A stretch of DNA of 64,000 nucleotides from Bdellovibrionales bacterium (GTDB lineage: Bacteria; Myxococcota; XYA12-FULL-58-9; SYDY01): assembly GCA_005801425.1 (NCBI GenBank), contig SYDY01000089.1:1-64000 (forward strand), written 5' to 3'. Under the pieces are notes generated by a model. It worked only from the letters and a program-made list of their open reading frames with translations. It did not search any database and was not told the DNA's origin. Both the position numbers and the translations under genes were made by a program. Positions 36,848 through 46,078 of this stretch are shown here, one piece after another; positions within the stretch are counted from its first letter, which is position 1, and each line of letters begins with the position of its first letter.

Positions 36848-38940
36848 TCTTCATTCTTTTATGCAGCATTTCTAGTACCGATGGTGAATTTGAACGCACC
36901 GTTTTTGAGGATCCTTCTGAACCTTGGGAAGCCCCCCCCGATCGCGGAACATCGTCCGTAAATCGCGATGATTTTGCACTGCGTTTGCCGCGTTCAGCAC
37001 CTGATGCACTTCGCTACGAACCCGGTGTATTCGTGCAACAAACAGCACACGGACAAGGTTCTGCATTGATTCGAGGTCTCACAGGGCAACAAACATTACT
37101 CATGTTTGATGGTATTCGTTTAAATAATAGCACCTATCGCCAAGGTCCCAATCAATATTTCTTTACACTGGATTCACAAACCATCGATCGCATCGATGTG
37201 ATCCGTGGCGGTGCATCCACAATATATGGATCCGATGCCCTTGGGGGCGCCTTACTTGCCAAACCCATTGAGCCCACGTGGAATACAAAAAATAAAATAA
37301 CACCCAAAATCCTCATGCGCGCTGCCACCGCCGATGTGGAATACGGCGGACGCGCCCAAATCGACGCAACATGGAACGACCGTATTGGATTTGTCGGTGG
37401 GATCGGTGGACGCAATCTCGGCTTGCTTCAAAGTGGTGGCAACCTCACACAACCGGCCATGGTTCCGCGATTCGGTAGCGATGGACGCACCCAATTGGGT
37501 ACCGGTTTTGGTGAACTCACAGCCGATGGACGTTTGGTCTTTCGCGCCAACAGCACCCACAAAATAACAGCCGCAGCCTATTTGTATAGACAAAGCGATG
37601 CACCGCGCACAGATCAATGTCCGGCCGCTTACGCCCCCTACAACGAGTGCTTAAAATACAACGAACAGCTGCGCGCATTAAGTTATGTCCGTTGGACATC
37701 AACCCCCAAATGGCGTGGTCTTCACACATCCACCAGCACACTTTCATGGCAACGACAAACCGAACGCCGATCCTTGGACCAACCCTTGGCCTATGTACAA
37801 AATAATGGACACGATCTCGTCGATGTCTTGGGATTTTCCTGGTGGGGAAATACAGATACGTTGGACCTCACACCCACCCTCCATGCAGGCGCAACATTCG
37901 GGGCCGAACATGAAAGCGAGTGGCTAACGTCAGATGCATCGATCACGTTTACAGATATCTCAGTCACACGTGGGTTAAGCCGTGGTCAATATGTTTCCGG
38001 ATCCACCTATCAACATGGCGGCGTTTTTATCGATCCTTGGATCCGATGGAACAATCGCATCACATTGCGTGGTGGATCACGCGTCGGATGGGCATCTGCA
38101 AAATCACCGGGTGATACGCTCTCAGGATCCGACAGCATTGATCACACATGGCTTCCCCTCGCAGGGCACGCAGGTCTCACATGGGACGTTGCGTCATGGA
38201 TAAGCCTGCTTGCGCATTTTGATCATGCCTATCGCGCGCCCAATTTAAATGATCTCACCGCACGCCAACAAACCGGTCCCGGCTTTCAATTTGAAAACAG
38301 TGCACTAAAACCGGAAACCGCCGATACCTACGAAGTGGGCTTCCGCATCAAACACCGTTTCATCCAAACCGATCTGTGGGGCTATCATACGCGGCTCAAA
38401 AACGCTGTCATCAAAGCATTGCGCAATATTTCAGAATGTCCAGCCGATACGCCCCAATGCAATGCTTCGTGGTCACGTGTACAACTCACCAATGCCGACG
38501 GTGTTTCGATCATTTGGGGTACCGAAGGCGTGATCACACTTTTTCTGCCATGGTATTTTAGTATTCGAAGCACCTTGTCATACGCCTTGGGCAAAGATTC
38601 CCATGAGATCCCACTTTCACGGATCCCACCATTCAACGGCACGGGAGAGCTCACATGGAAACATCCCCAAGGCTTTACCGCGGGCGGTGCAGTCCGATGG
38701 GCCACATCACAAACACGCCTTGCGCCAGTGGATCAGGTCGATGCACGGATCCCTTTAGGCGGCACACCTGGTTTTGTGGTGGCAGATCTCCGTATGAGCT
38801 ACCGAACACGTCGTGCAATCACCGTATCGCTTGTTTTTGAAAATATTTTGAATGCGGCCTACCGCTATCAAGGTTCCAGTATCAATGGGCCTGGTCGTGG
38901 TCTGATGTTTCTTGCGGAGATAGGTCCGTTTTGGCGCTGA
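36838..38940 (+). CDS. TonB-dependent outer-membrane receptor
   Basis: 700 residues, a normal length. Signal peptide LIFILLCSIS from a GTG start overlapping the upstream gene. The plug domain (~40-150) has APDALRYEPGVFVQQ, SALIRGLTGQQTLLMFDGIR and IDVIRGGASTIYGSDALGG. The beta-barrel then runs to a terminal aromatic-plus-Arg ending (EIGPFWR). No TonB box is obvious near the N-terminus. Such receptors import metal chelates, cofactors or peptides. Operon neighbours bind copper and haem, so a copper-chelate or haem ligand is a guess. The 3' end overlaps the convergent mscS by 59 bp. Confidence 0.85.
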   Translation: MPLIFILLCSISSTDGEFERTVFEDPSEPWEAPPDRGTSSVNRDDFALRLPRSAPDALRYEPGVFVQQTAHGQGSALIRGLTGQQTLLMFDGIRLNNSTYRQGPNQYFFTLDSQTIDRIDVIRGGASTIYGSDALGGALLAKPIEPTWNTKNKITPKILMRAATADVEYGGRAQIDATWNDRIGFVGGIGGRNLGLLQSGGNLTQPAMVPRFGSDGRTQLGTGFGELTADGRLVFRANSTHKITAAAYLYRQSDAPRTDQCPAAYAPYNECLKYNEQLRALSYVRWTSTPKWRGLHTSTSTLSWQRQTERRSLDQPLAYVQNNGHDLVDVLGFSWWGNTDTLDLTPTLHAGATFGAEHESEWLTSDASITFTDISVTRGLSRGQYVSGSTYQHGGVFIDPWIRWNNRITLRGGSRVGWASAKSPGDTLSGSDSIDHTWLPLAGHAGLTWDVASWISLLAHFDHAYRAPNLNDLTARQQTGPGFQFENSALKPETADTYEVGFRIKHRFIQTDLWGYHTRLKNAVIKALRNISECPADTPQCNASWSRVQLTNADGVSIIWGTEGVITLFLPWYFSIRSTLSYALGKDSHEIPLSRIPPFNGTGELTWKHPQGFTAGGAVRWATSQTRLAPVDQVDARIPLGGTPGFVVADLRMSYRTRRAITVSLVFENILNAAYRYQGSSINGPGRGLMFLAEIGPFWR

Positions 38941-39484
38941 TCGGTCGATTAAATGTTCGCATTGCACGTTGTAGCATTTGGTTGTTGGGAATGTGCAAAT
39001 ACGACACACGATCTCCCGTATTATCACAAAGCACTGTAAACATGAGGTTGATCTCAATCACACGGCCAACAATCCGTTTCCCCGCATTGGCAAGATCAAC
39101 AAGTTCAATATCGTCGCCATAACTAAACGGTCGATACACCACCAAAATAAGTGCACAAACGGTGTTGCTCAAAACACTCCACAGTGCCACAAAACCGACG
39201 GCAAACGCTGCACCCAGTGTTGTTAAAAAAGACCACGCATTGTCAAACATCCCCATGAGGTGCAAGCCAATAAGCCCAAGCGTTATATAGATGCCCCATC
39301 GAACGAGCATCCGAATACGCAAATCTGCGGCTGCCGCCAAATTCCGCGACTCGACAGCCGCCGTCGTCGCCATGCGCAAGGCACGATAACCCACCAATGA
39401 GAGAAGCAGCAAACAGCCAAAACCGGCCATCTGATAAAATTGTTTTGTGGAAAAATTGGGGAACCAGTCGGGAAGCCATTCCAT
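38882..39484 (-). CDS. MscS-family mechanosensitive channel
   Basis: 200 residues. Three hydrophobic segments; the third, pore-lining one is Gly/Ala-rich (TLGAAFAVGFVALWSVLSNTV), followed by the PFSYGDDIEL beta-domain. The large C-terminal cage domain of E. coli MscS (286 aa) is mostly missing, so it is a short variant. It releases solutes on hypo-osmotic shock. Probably the last gene of a minus-strand unit with the hydrolase, recO and Tgl-like genes; its 3' 59 bp are antisense to the receptor gene. Confidence 0.85.
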   Translation of the reverse strand: MEWLPDWFPNFSTKQFYQMAGFGCLLLLSLVGYRALRMATTAAVESRNLAAAADLRIRMLVRWGIYITLGLIGLHLMGMFDNAWSFLTTLGAAFAVGFVALWSVLSNTVCALILVVYRPFSYGDDIELVDLANAGKRIVGRVIEINLMFTVLCDNTGDRVSYLHIPNNQMLQRAMRTFNRPISAKTDLSPQETSDHDQAH

Positions 39485-39505
39485 GATGGCGCATTATGCA
39501 TCAAA

Positions 39506-40366
39506 TTAAGGGCCTAGCAACGGAATATGAAGCACCCTACCCCCATCATACTCAGGTTCAGGCAAACGTCCCCCCGCCAAATTCACATTCAAGCTTTGGA
39601 AAATCAAACGCGGCATGGTGAGCTCGGCATCGCGTTTGGTACGAAACGCCACAAATTCTTCTTCGGTTGTATCCGCTTTCACATGCTTGTTCTTCAGTTT
39701 TTGTTCGCCCACCGTGGTTTCAAAGAGAAGCCCACGTGTGGCAGGCGGATAATCGTGTCCAAGAAAAATACGGGTACTCTCAGGAAATGTGTAAAGACGC
39801 TTGATTGAGGCATAAAGTGCCCTGGCATCGCCACCCGGAAAATCGCATCGCCCTGATCCAAAATCAGGCGCAAAAATCGTATCGCCAACAAACAGCGCAT
39901 CGCCGATCACATAGGTGCAGCACGCAGGCGTATGACCCGGTGTAGAAAGACACGTGAGGACAATGCTCCCAAAATGTGCCACTTCATTGTCTTTCAAAAG
40001 ACGATCAAACTGACTGCCATCGCAGGGCCAAGAAGGAGCCCACCCAAACATGGGCCGGAAAGTCTTCTGTACCTCAGTCACGCGAGAACCTATCACAATC
40101 GGCGCTTTGACATTCAATTCGGCACGCAAAAACTGACCACCCGAAAGATGATCCGCATGCACATGGGTGTCCAAACTGGCACACAGTTTTAAGTCATGGG
40201 CGCGCATAAACGCAGCCACTTCATGCACTGATTTCGTCGCGAGCCGTGAAGTGTTGGGATCATAATCCAGTACCGAATCGATCACGATGGCATCGTGCGT
40301 GGTTTCATCCCAAACCACATAGGTCAATGTATTCGTATCGGCGTGAAAAAAATGTTGGATCTTCAT
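39506..40366 (-). CDS. Metallo-beta-lactamase-fold hydrolase, persulfide dioxygenase (ETHE1)-like
   Basis: 286 residues. THVHADHLSGG, CLSTPGHTPACCTY, GDTIF and LGHDYPP give the metal-binding His and Asp residues. The sequence groups with ETHE1/Blh-like proteins, which oxidise glutathione persulfide or act on related thiols using one iron. GAGAGAA precedes the ATG at 40366; an alternative start at 40381 overlaps the recO stop by 4 bp. In the same unit as recO, with no evident functional link. Confidence 0.8.
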   Translation of the reverse strand: MKIQHFFHADTNTLTYVVWDETTHDAIVIDSVLDYDPNTSRLATKSVHEVAAFMRAHDLKLCASLDTHVHADHLSGGQFLRAELNVKAPIVIGSRVTEVQKTFRPMFGWAPSWPCDGSQFDRLLKDNEVAHFGSIVLTCLSTPGHTPACCTYVIGDALFVGDTIFAPDFGSGRCDFPGGDARALYASIKRLYTFPESTRIFLGHDYPPATRGLLFETTVGEQKLKNKHVKADTTEEEFVAFRTKRDAELTMPRLIFQSLNVNLAGGRLPEPEYDGGRVLHIPLLGP

Positions 40367-40377
40367 GTTGAGTTCTC

Positions 40378-40929
40378 TCATCTACACCGCGCCCTCATCC
40401 CCGTATGACGCTCGATCCACGATGCAATCGTATGTTCAAAATCATCCAGATCGGTGTCTGTAGATACAGCATCACAGCCCTCCATGTCCAAGCCTGCAGC
40501 CCGCAATATGACAGGATAACTCGCCATGGCACCCACCTCATCACCCCGATCCAAGCATCCCAAACCAGCCACCAATGCAGAAAAAATACCTTCCGTGGGT
40601 TCACCCTCGTCAGTCAACGCCCGTGCACAGCGAAGCATCCGGCTCGCACGAAGCACAGCGATATAACGTGTACGAAGCCCCTCATGCAGATCAATGGCCC
40701 TGGCCTCTGTCAATTGCGCCATGCCAAAAGCCCTGGGAGTCCAAGAAAAATTCACGTGGGCAAAGACATCAAGTTGACCACCAAAACGCTTGCGCGACAT
40801 ACGCGCACCTGCCGCAAAAAGCGCCATGCGCCCATGGGACCCTGAAATAATTTCCACCACACGGTCACGTTCGCCTGTATTGCGAAGCGCAATCACAATA
40901 CCTTGGGATGTTTCAACCTGCGTGGCCAT
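40378..40929 (-). CDS. recO: DNA repair protein RecO
   Basis: 183 residues, shorter than typical RecO (~240). The N-terminal OB fold is clear (GIVIALRNTGERDRVVEI, HGRMALFAAGARMSRKRFGGQL), followed by the helical domain. The zinc-finger Cys cluster seen in some RecO proteins is absent. RecO anneals complementary DNA and helps RecR load RecA. It overlaps the upstream Tgl-like gene by 17 bp, which indicates co-translation. Confidence 0.85.
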   Translation of the reverse strand: MATQVETSQGIVIALRNTGERDRVVEIISGSHGRMALFAAGARMSRKRFGGQLDVFAHVNFSWTPRAFGMAQLTEARAIDLHEGLRTRYIAVLRASRMLRCARALTDEGEPTEGIFSALVAGLGCLDRGDEVGAMASYPVILRAAGLDMEGCDAVSTDTDLDDFEHTIASWIERHTGMRARCR

Positions 40930-41716
40930 CGTTCAGTGCCACCAATCGTTCGGCACACTGCTTGGCGATGCCCATCGGTTCGATTTGAGAGGTCTTGGCA
41001 CATGCCTCAAATTCTTCACGGGCCTTCTCCGTTTTCCCAAGCAATGCGTAGGATTGGCCCATAATAAAGCGTATTTGGCGTACATGCTCGTCACCCACCA
41101 CCGCACGAACCGCTTCGTTTTCCGCACAATGCTTCATAAACTTGGCAGCATTCATCGACACCTGATCAGGATCTTTGCGCAATAATTCAACTTCCGCAAG
41201 CCATACATAGCCTCTGCAAAATTGTGGATTGGTAATCACCGCACGACGCAAATGCCGACGGGCCAACTCCAAATCACCTAATTTAAAATAAGCCCAACCC
41301 AGATTGCCTTCTGCAAGCGATGGCGTCCGATAGAGCAAATTATCCAGTGCTTTTTGAAAATTTGGTACCGCTTCAGAAATACGCCCCATTTCAAGCAACA
41401 GCGTCCCATAATTATTATAGGCTTCGGCAAAATCTTTTTTTAAGCCCAATGCACGCAAATAATGACGTTCCGAATCAGCAAATTGATCCATCGCTTGGTA
41501 ATTAAGTCCCAATGCCTGCTGCGTGTTTGCATCGTAAGGATTGTCATTATCAGCCAAACGCAATTCCTGAAGCGCTGTACGCAAATCGTCCCGCCCCAGC
41601 GCTTCAACGCCCAAATCGTAATGAAGCCGTGCGCGCACTTGCGATTTCTCGCTCACTGCAGCCACACAACCCCAGCCTTGCAACACAATTAAAAACCCAC
41701 ACACTGCGTGCCGCAT
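40913..41716 (-). CDS. TPR lipoprotein, Tgl/PilF-like type IV pilus assembly factor
   Basis: 267 residues. Signal peptide ending in QGWGC (lipobox). Several tetratricopeptide repeats follow (YDANTQQALGLNYQAM, AEAYNNYGTLLLEMG, AEGNLGWAYFKLGDLELA). Size, lipidation and repeat layout match PilF/PilW and Myxococcus Tgl, which help the secretin assemble in the outer membrane. No pilus genes are adjacent, so the assignment is by architecture only; another TPR lipoprotein is possible. Confidence 0.65.
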   Translation of the reverse strand: MRHAVCGFLIVLQGWGCVAAVSEKSQVRARLHYDLGVEALGRDDLRTALQELRLADNDNPYDANTQQALGLNYQAMDQFADSERHYLRALGLKKDFAEAYNNYGTLLLEMGRISEAVPNFQKALDNLLYRTPSLAEGNLGWAYFKLGDLELARRHLRRAVITNPQFCRGYVWLAEVELLRKDPDQVSMNAAKFMKHCAENEAVRAVVGDEHVRQIRFIMGQSYALLGKTEKAREEFEACAKTSQIEPMGIAKQCAERLVALNDGHAG

Positions 41717-41822
41717 AGGCCCAGCATCGCAAAGATCATAAATTCACGCAAATGATCTCTTTGACCTATCCTTGCTTCGCCTTGCACGTACGAGGCATAC
41801 TCGATCTATTATAGAGAGCAGT

Positions 41823-44231
41823 ATGCAAGATGCACCGGACACCCTCCGTGCGTTCCTCGAAGCAGAGGATTTATCCCGTCAGCTGGGACAAGCAACCAAC
41901 TCCGCCCACCTTCTCTTGGGTTTATTCCGGTTCCCCAACAAAGCGCGCGCATTGCTTGCCGAACGCGGGATTGTTGATCACCGTCTTGCGGATCACCTCG
42001 AACAGTTGGACGAAGAACCGAACAACGGGTTGAATGAGATCCGCCACCGCGCCATGGACATGGCACGACACGCAGGCGCCCATGAGGTCTCCACACTTCA
42101 TCTTTTGGTGGCCATGACACGCCTTCGGGATTGCGCCGCATACCGCCTGCTTGCGCGCTTGGGCGCTCACATCACTGGCCTTCGAAATCTCGCTGTTAGC
42201 TATATTACCCACGATGCGCCAAGGCGGATCCGCGATGAAGTTTCAAGACAAGAGCGTCAGCCTATTTTTCACATTCCACACGTCACACGGCCTGAAGCAT
42301 CCATCCATGAGAGCATCAACGACGACATTATTATGGAAGTGACTCACAGGCCCTCCCATATTTCCAAGCATACGCTCTCAGCATCGCTCGAAAATCTTGA
42401 GAACATCGCCCCCAATCTTGCAGCCTGCGGTGTTGATTTGAGCGCACTTGCTGCTGCAGGCGAACTTGATCTTGCACTCGGTCGTGCACGAGAGCTCGAA
42501 GCATTGATCGATATTCTCGGCAAACGTCGATCCAACAATCCGATTCTCGTAGGTCCTCCTGGCGTTGGAAAAACTGCGATCGTTGAAGGATTGGCCGTTA
42601 AAATTGCGCGGCGTGACGCCGATGTTGCCGATTTTCACGATCGTCGCATCGTCAATCTCGATACCGGTTCTTTGGTCGCAGGAACCAGTCTTCGCGGTGC
42701 ATTCAGCGAACGTATGGTGGCCATCAAAGCAGAAGTGGCAGAAGCCGCCGGAAAAATAGTGGTCTTTATCGACGAAATTCATACCTTGGTCGGCATGGGC
42801 ATGAGTGGTGATGGACCCCAAGATGCCGCCAATGAGCTTAAAACAGCCCTCGCCCGTGGCGAATTCCCATGCATCGGTGCCACCACCCACGACGAGTATA
42901 AAAAGCATATCGAACGTGATCCTGCACTTGAGCGTCGCTTTACACCCATTTTTGTCAACGAACCCAGTGTCGACGATGCAACCCTCATGCTTGAAGAAGG
43001 GATTGCTGCTTACGCAGAGCATCACGGTGTGCAGTATAGCTTGTCTGCAGTTGAAGCAGCGGTCGAACTGTCCCATCGATTTATCAACGATCGTTTTCTT
43101 CCCGACAAAGCGTTTGCCGTGATCGATCTCGCAGGATCCAGAGCCAAACGCCGCATGAAGAATGTCATCACCCGCGATGATGTTGTGCAGGTTGTCCACG
43201 AATGGACCGGTGTACCCCTCGCACGCATTTCCGAAACCGATGGCAATCGCTTGGGCAATGCCAAAGTCAATTTGAGCCGGCGTATTCTTGGCCAAACACA
43301 CGCCATCGCAACCGTGGTCAGTGCCTTACAGCGTGGATTTGCCGGATTCAATTCCCAACGTCCCATGGCAAGCCTGTTGTTTCTCGGCCCCACGGGCGTA
43401 GGAAAAACAGAAACGGCGCGGGCATTGGCCGAATTTCTTTTTGGTTCGCCTGATCTCATGATCCGACTCGATATGAGTGAAATGGCCGAAAAACATTCGG
43501 TGGCACGCCTGATCGGCGCACAACCCGGTTACGTAGGATACGAAGAAGGCGGTCAACTTACGGAAGCATTACGCAAACGCCCTTTTCAGGTCATTTTGTT
43601 CGATGAAATTGAAAAAGCCCATGGTGACGTGCTCAATCTCCTTTTGCAAATATTAGGAGACGGCCGTCTAAGCGATTCACGGGGACGCATGGTTAATTTT
43701 TCAAACGCCCTGGTGATCCTGACATCTAATCTTGGCGCCCAACATGCCAGTGCCAACGGACGTTCATCCGGGATCGGCTTTGATGCTGGCAAAAGTAAAA
43801 AAGATCTCCAGCGTTACGAGAAAGAAACCTTGAAGGAAGCCCAACAGGCACTTTCACCCGAACTGTGGGGCCGACTCGACGAACGTATTGTATTTCATGC
43901 CCTCGATCCCCATGCCCTCTCCGCCATAGTGTGCATGGAACTCGACAACTTCGCCGCCTTGCTCATCAAAGATCGTCAAATTCACCTTACATGGGACGAT
44001 GAAGTTGTCGCGTGTGTTCTCGCCACAGAGATTGATCCCAACACCGGTGCACGCGGATTGCGCCAGGCAGTATCCCATCTTGTTCGCGATCCCATCGCCA
44101 ATGGTGTTGTGGGCGGTACCTTTCATGGCGGCGACCACCTGCATCTCACGCTACGCGCCGATAAAATCAAGATCGGCAAGCTAAGCCATGCAGAGCACAA
44201 AACGTCGGTCCAAAAACGTAGGGCGTCATGA
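41823..44231 (+). CDS. ClpA-type AAA+ unfoldase
   Basis: 802 residues from the ATG at 41823 (AGAGAG upstream). Clp N-domain repeats span 1-~150. AAA1 has GPPGVGKTAIVEG and VVFIDEIHTLVG; AAA2 has GPTGVGKTETAR and VILFDEIEKAHG. A SSGIGF loop marks the ClpP-docking site. The coiled-coil M domain of ClpB/ClpC is missing (DLAGSRAKRRMKNVITRDD leads directly to the linker), so it is of ClpA type. It would feed substrates to ClpP, which is not in the window, and no clpS adjoins. The 3' end overlaps the LysM gene by 6 bp. Confidence 0.85.
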   Translation: MQDAPDTLRAFLEAEDLSRQLGQATNSAHLLLGLFRFPNKARALLAERGIVDHRLADHLEQLDEEPNNGLNEIRHRAMDMARHAGAHEVSTLHLLVAMTRLRDCAAYRLLARLGAHITGLRNLAVSYITHDAPRRIRDEVSRQERQPIFHIPHVTRPEASIHESINDDIIMEVTHRPSHISKHTLSASLENLENIAPNLAACGVDLSALAAAGELDLALGRARELEALIDILGKRRSNNPILVGPPGVGKTAIVEGLAVKIARRDADVADFHDRRIVNLDTGSLVAGTSLRGAFSERMVAIKAEVAEAAGKIVVFIDEIHTLVGMGMSGDGPQDAANELKTALARGEFPCIGATTHDEYKKHIERDPALERRFTPIFVNEPSVDDATLMLEEGIAAYAEHHGVQYSLSAVEAAVELSHRFINDRFLPDKAFAVIDLAGSRAKRRMKNVITRDDVVQVVHEWTGVPLARISETDGNRLGNAKVNLSRRILGQTHAIATVVSALQRGFAGFNSQRPMASLLFLGPTGVGKTETARALAEFLFGSPDLMIRLDMSEMAEKHSVARLIGAQPGYVGYEEGGQLTEALRKRPFQVILFDEIEKAHGDVLNLLLQILGDGRLSDSRGRMVNFSNALVILTSNLGAQHASANGRSSGIGFDAGKSKKDLQRYEKETLKEAQQALSPELWGRLDERIVFHALDPHALSAIVCMELDNFAALLIKDRQIHLTWDDEVVACVLATEIDPNTGARGLRQAVSHLVRDPIANGVVGGTFHGGDHLHLTLRADKIKIGKLSHAEHKTSVQKRRAS

Positions 44232-45233
44232 GCCACTCGTCACACGATCCCCCAACCTAATTGCATCAATCGCATCGACAATCACCGCCGCTGAAGTATC
44301 CTTCATCACATCCACAATGAGCACACGACCCACGTTTTCTTCGGCCAAGTATTTGTGCGGACCCATCCTGTGATTGGGGATCCTTACGATGTTCAGCATT
44401 TGCCCCGCTTGAAGTCCGGCGTCCGATCCAAAATCAACATACACGAGATATCCCTGCGCCACAGATCCCGCACTGCTCGCCGAGAGAACAAACACCTGTC
44501 CTTTCACATCGACTGGCACATCGACTGGTTTTTCAGCAACCGAGATCTCGGCCCAGCGAACGTCGGCCAACTGATGCCCGCGCTCCACTTCAAGCCAGGT
44601 TTCAATCAAACGCCCCTGCACAACATGTTTGTCCACAACTTCAATACGTACAGCACCCGTAATTTCTATAATGGTATAACGCTTGCGGTGTTTTGGATGA
44701 CGAACTTTTCCAACCTCACGATAGGTTGCATAAACCTTGTTCACTTCCAGAAGTGTCTTGCTGGGCTTGATAAAAACCTGATCGCCAGAACGCAATAACA
44801 CGCGTTCCGGCGTCGCATTCATAATGCGACCCTGGGCCGAATGAGCACTGTCAACCAGCTGCGTCAACAAACGTACGCGATATCCTAGCGCTTCAGGTTC
44901 TTTCACAACCAAAGACTTCGTTTCGACAGGAGGCTCTCCAGGGCTCACAAGTTCCGGAGGATTTTCAACCGTGGTCTCGACACGTGCAATATTTAAAATC
45001 GGCAATGGCAATGACGACGGCGTAAAACGGATCCTGTCACCAGGATAAATCCAATGGGGATTGGTGATCTCAGGGTTGTACGACCAGATCTGTGGCCAAT
45101 GCCATCCAGCACCCATATGTTTTTCACATAAATCCCATAATGTATCCCCGGCAACAACATCGGAATAAGCAGGTGCAGCAGCGTAGCTCGGCATCGCAAT
45201 GAAAAGAAAAAGAATCACCAAACCACAACGCAT
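44226..45233 (-). CDS. Secreted LysM-domain protein
   Basis: 335 residues. Signal peptide (CGLVILFLFIAMPSYAAA), then a LysM domain at ~23-70 (VVAGDTLWDLCEKHMGAGWHW ... IYPGDRIRF) that binds peptidoglycan. The remaining ~260 residues are beta-rich without a recognised catalytic domain. LysM proteins of this two-part form are common in Myxococcota. It follows pgeF, separated by a palindromic repeat. Confidence 0.8.
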   Translation of the reverse strand: MRCGLVILFLFIAMPSYAAAPAYSDVVAGDTLWDLCEKHMGAGWHWPQIWSYNPEITNPHWIYPGDRIRFTPSSLPLPILNIARVETTVENPPELVSPGEPPVETKSLVVKEPEALGYRVRLLTQLVDSAHSAQGRIMNATPERVLLRSGDQVFIKPSKTLLEVNKVYATYREVGKVRHPKHRKRYTIIEITGAVRIEVVDKHVVQGRLIETWLEVERGHQLADVRWAEISVAEKPVDVPVDVKGQVFVLSASSAGSVAQGYLVYVDFGSDAGLQAGQMLNIVRIPNHRMGPHKYLAEENVGRVLIVDVMKDTSAAVIVDAIDAIRLGDRVTSGS

Positions 45234-45245
45234 GAGTCCCCCGCC

Positions 45246-45296
45246 GTAGGGGCGCTGCTTGCTGCGCCCTCTGTAGGGGCGGTTCGCGAACCGCCC
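45246..45296. repeat. Two adjacent GTAGGGGCG palindromic repeats
   Basis: GTAGGGGCGCTGCTTGCTGCGCC (45246 on) and GTAGGGGCGGTTCGCGAACCGCCC (45273-45296) in direct orientation. The second holds a perfect GGGCGGTTCGCGAACCGCCC palindrome. They fill the gap between pgeF and the LysM gene and could also fold as a transcript hairpin. Confidence 0.8.
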
Positions 45297-45337
45297 TTCC
45301 CTGCTGGAGTTTCATCTCTGTATCCGCGTGGATCAAG

Positions 45338-46078
45338 TTATCGACACGCAATTACACCGGCCTGACGCCCCGTGCGCTCACCCAAAGCCCGATGCGAAAA
45401 ATAACCTGGGCAGCACACCGTACATGCTTCGCTCTGCCAAATATGCGCATCCTGCACACCCGCACGAACCAGCAATGTACGATTGGCCTGAGCCAAATCG
45501 GCATGAGGCTTAGGAGAGCGTGCTTGCACTGCTAAAGAACCGCATGCATCGGCAATACAGGTCGCAACATCATGACCGACTTCAAAACAACACACACCAA
45601 TGCGCGGACCGATGGCAACGTACAATGTGTCAGGATCGATCCCTGCATTCACAAAGTGCGCAACAGCCGAAACAACCACACCGCCCACGGTGCCTTTCCA
45701 GCCAGCATGAACTGCCGCCACCATTTTTCCATCGCCGCTTGAAAATAAAAGTGGAACGCAATCGGCTGCCAAGGTTGCAAGCACCACGTTGGGGTCCCGT
45801 GTCACAAGCCCATCGGCTGCCATTTCCAGTGGCGCATCACGGTCCACACATAGCACCTCTGTTCCATGCACCTGGCGTGATGAAAGCCATCGGGCCTTGG
45901 GCCTTTCCAGGGCATCCAAAACTCTGCGTCGATTTTCTGCAATATTCGAAGGCAAATCCCCACGCCCGAGACCAAGATTCAGCGTTGCACAATCCCCTTC
46001 AGAGACCCCGCCTACGCTCCCCGTAAAACCGTGCGACACACCAAGCGCTGTTAAAAGGGGTGAAGTAAGAAATTTCAC
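45338..46078 (-). CDS. pgeF: Peptidoglycan editing factor PgeF (YfiH, polyphenol-oxidase family)
   Basis: 246 residues. The His-Cys-His zinc site is visible in QVHGTEV, LAADCVPLL and VHAGWKGT, plus the GIGP-like IGPRIGVCCFEVG segment. PgeF removes wrongly incorporated amino acids from muropeptides and also shows purine nucleosidase and laccase-like activity. It overlaps the psd stop by 4 bp, so the two are coupled. Confidence 0.9.
   Translation of the reverse strand: MKFLTSPLLTALGVSHGFTGSVGGVSEGDCATLNLGLGRGDLPSNIAENRRRVLDALERPKARWLSSRQVHGTEVLCVDRDAPLEMAADGLVTRDPNVVLATLAADCVPLLFSSGDGKMVAAVHAGWKGTVGGVVVSAVAHFVNAGIDPDTLYVAIGPRIGVCCFEVGHDVATCIADACGSLAVQARSPKPHADLAQANRTLLVRAGVQDAHIWQSEACTVCCPGYFSHRALGERTGRQAGVIACR

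Noticed and set aside
44226-44231. Possible frameshift at the clp/LysM junction
   Set aside because: Both reading frames are complete and simply overlap tail to tail by 6 bp.
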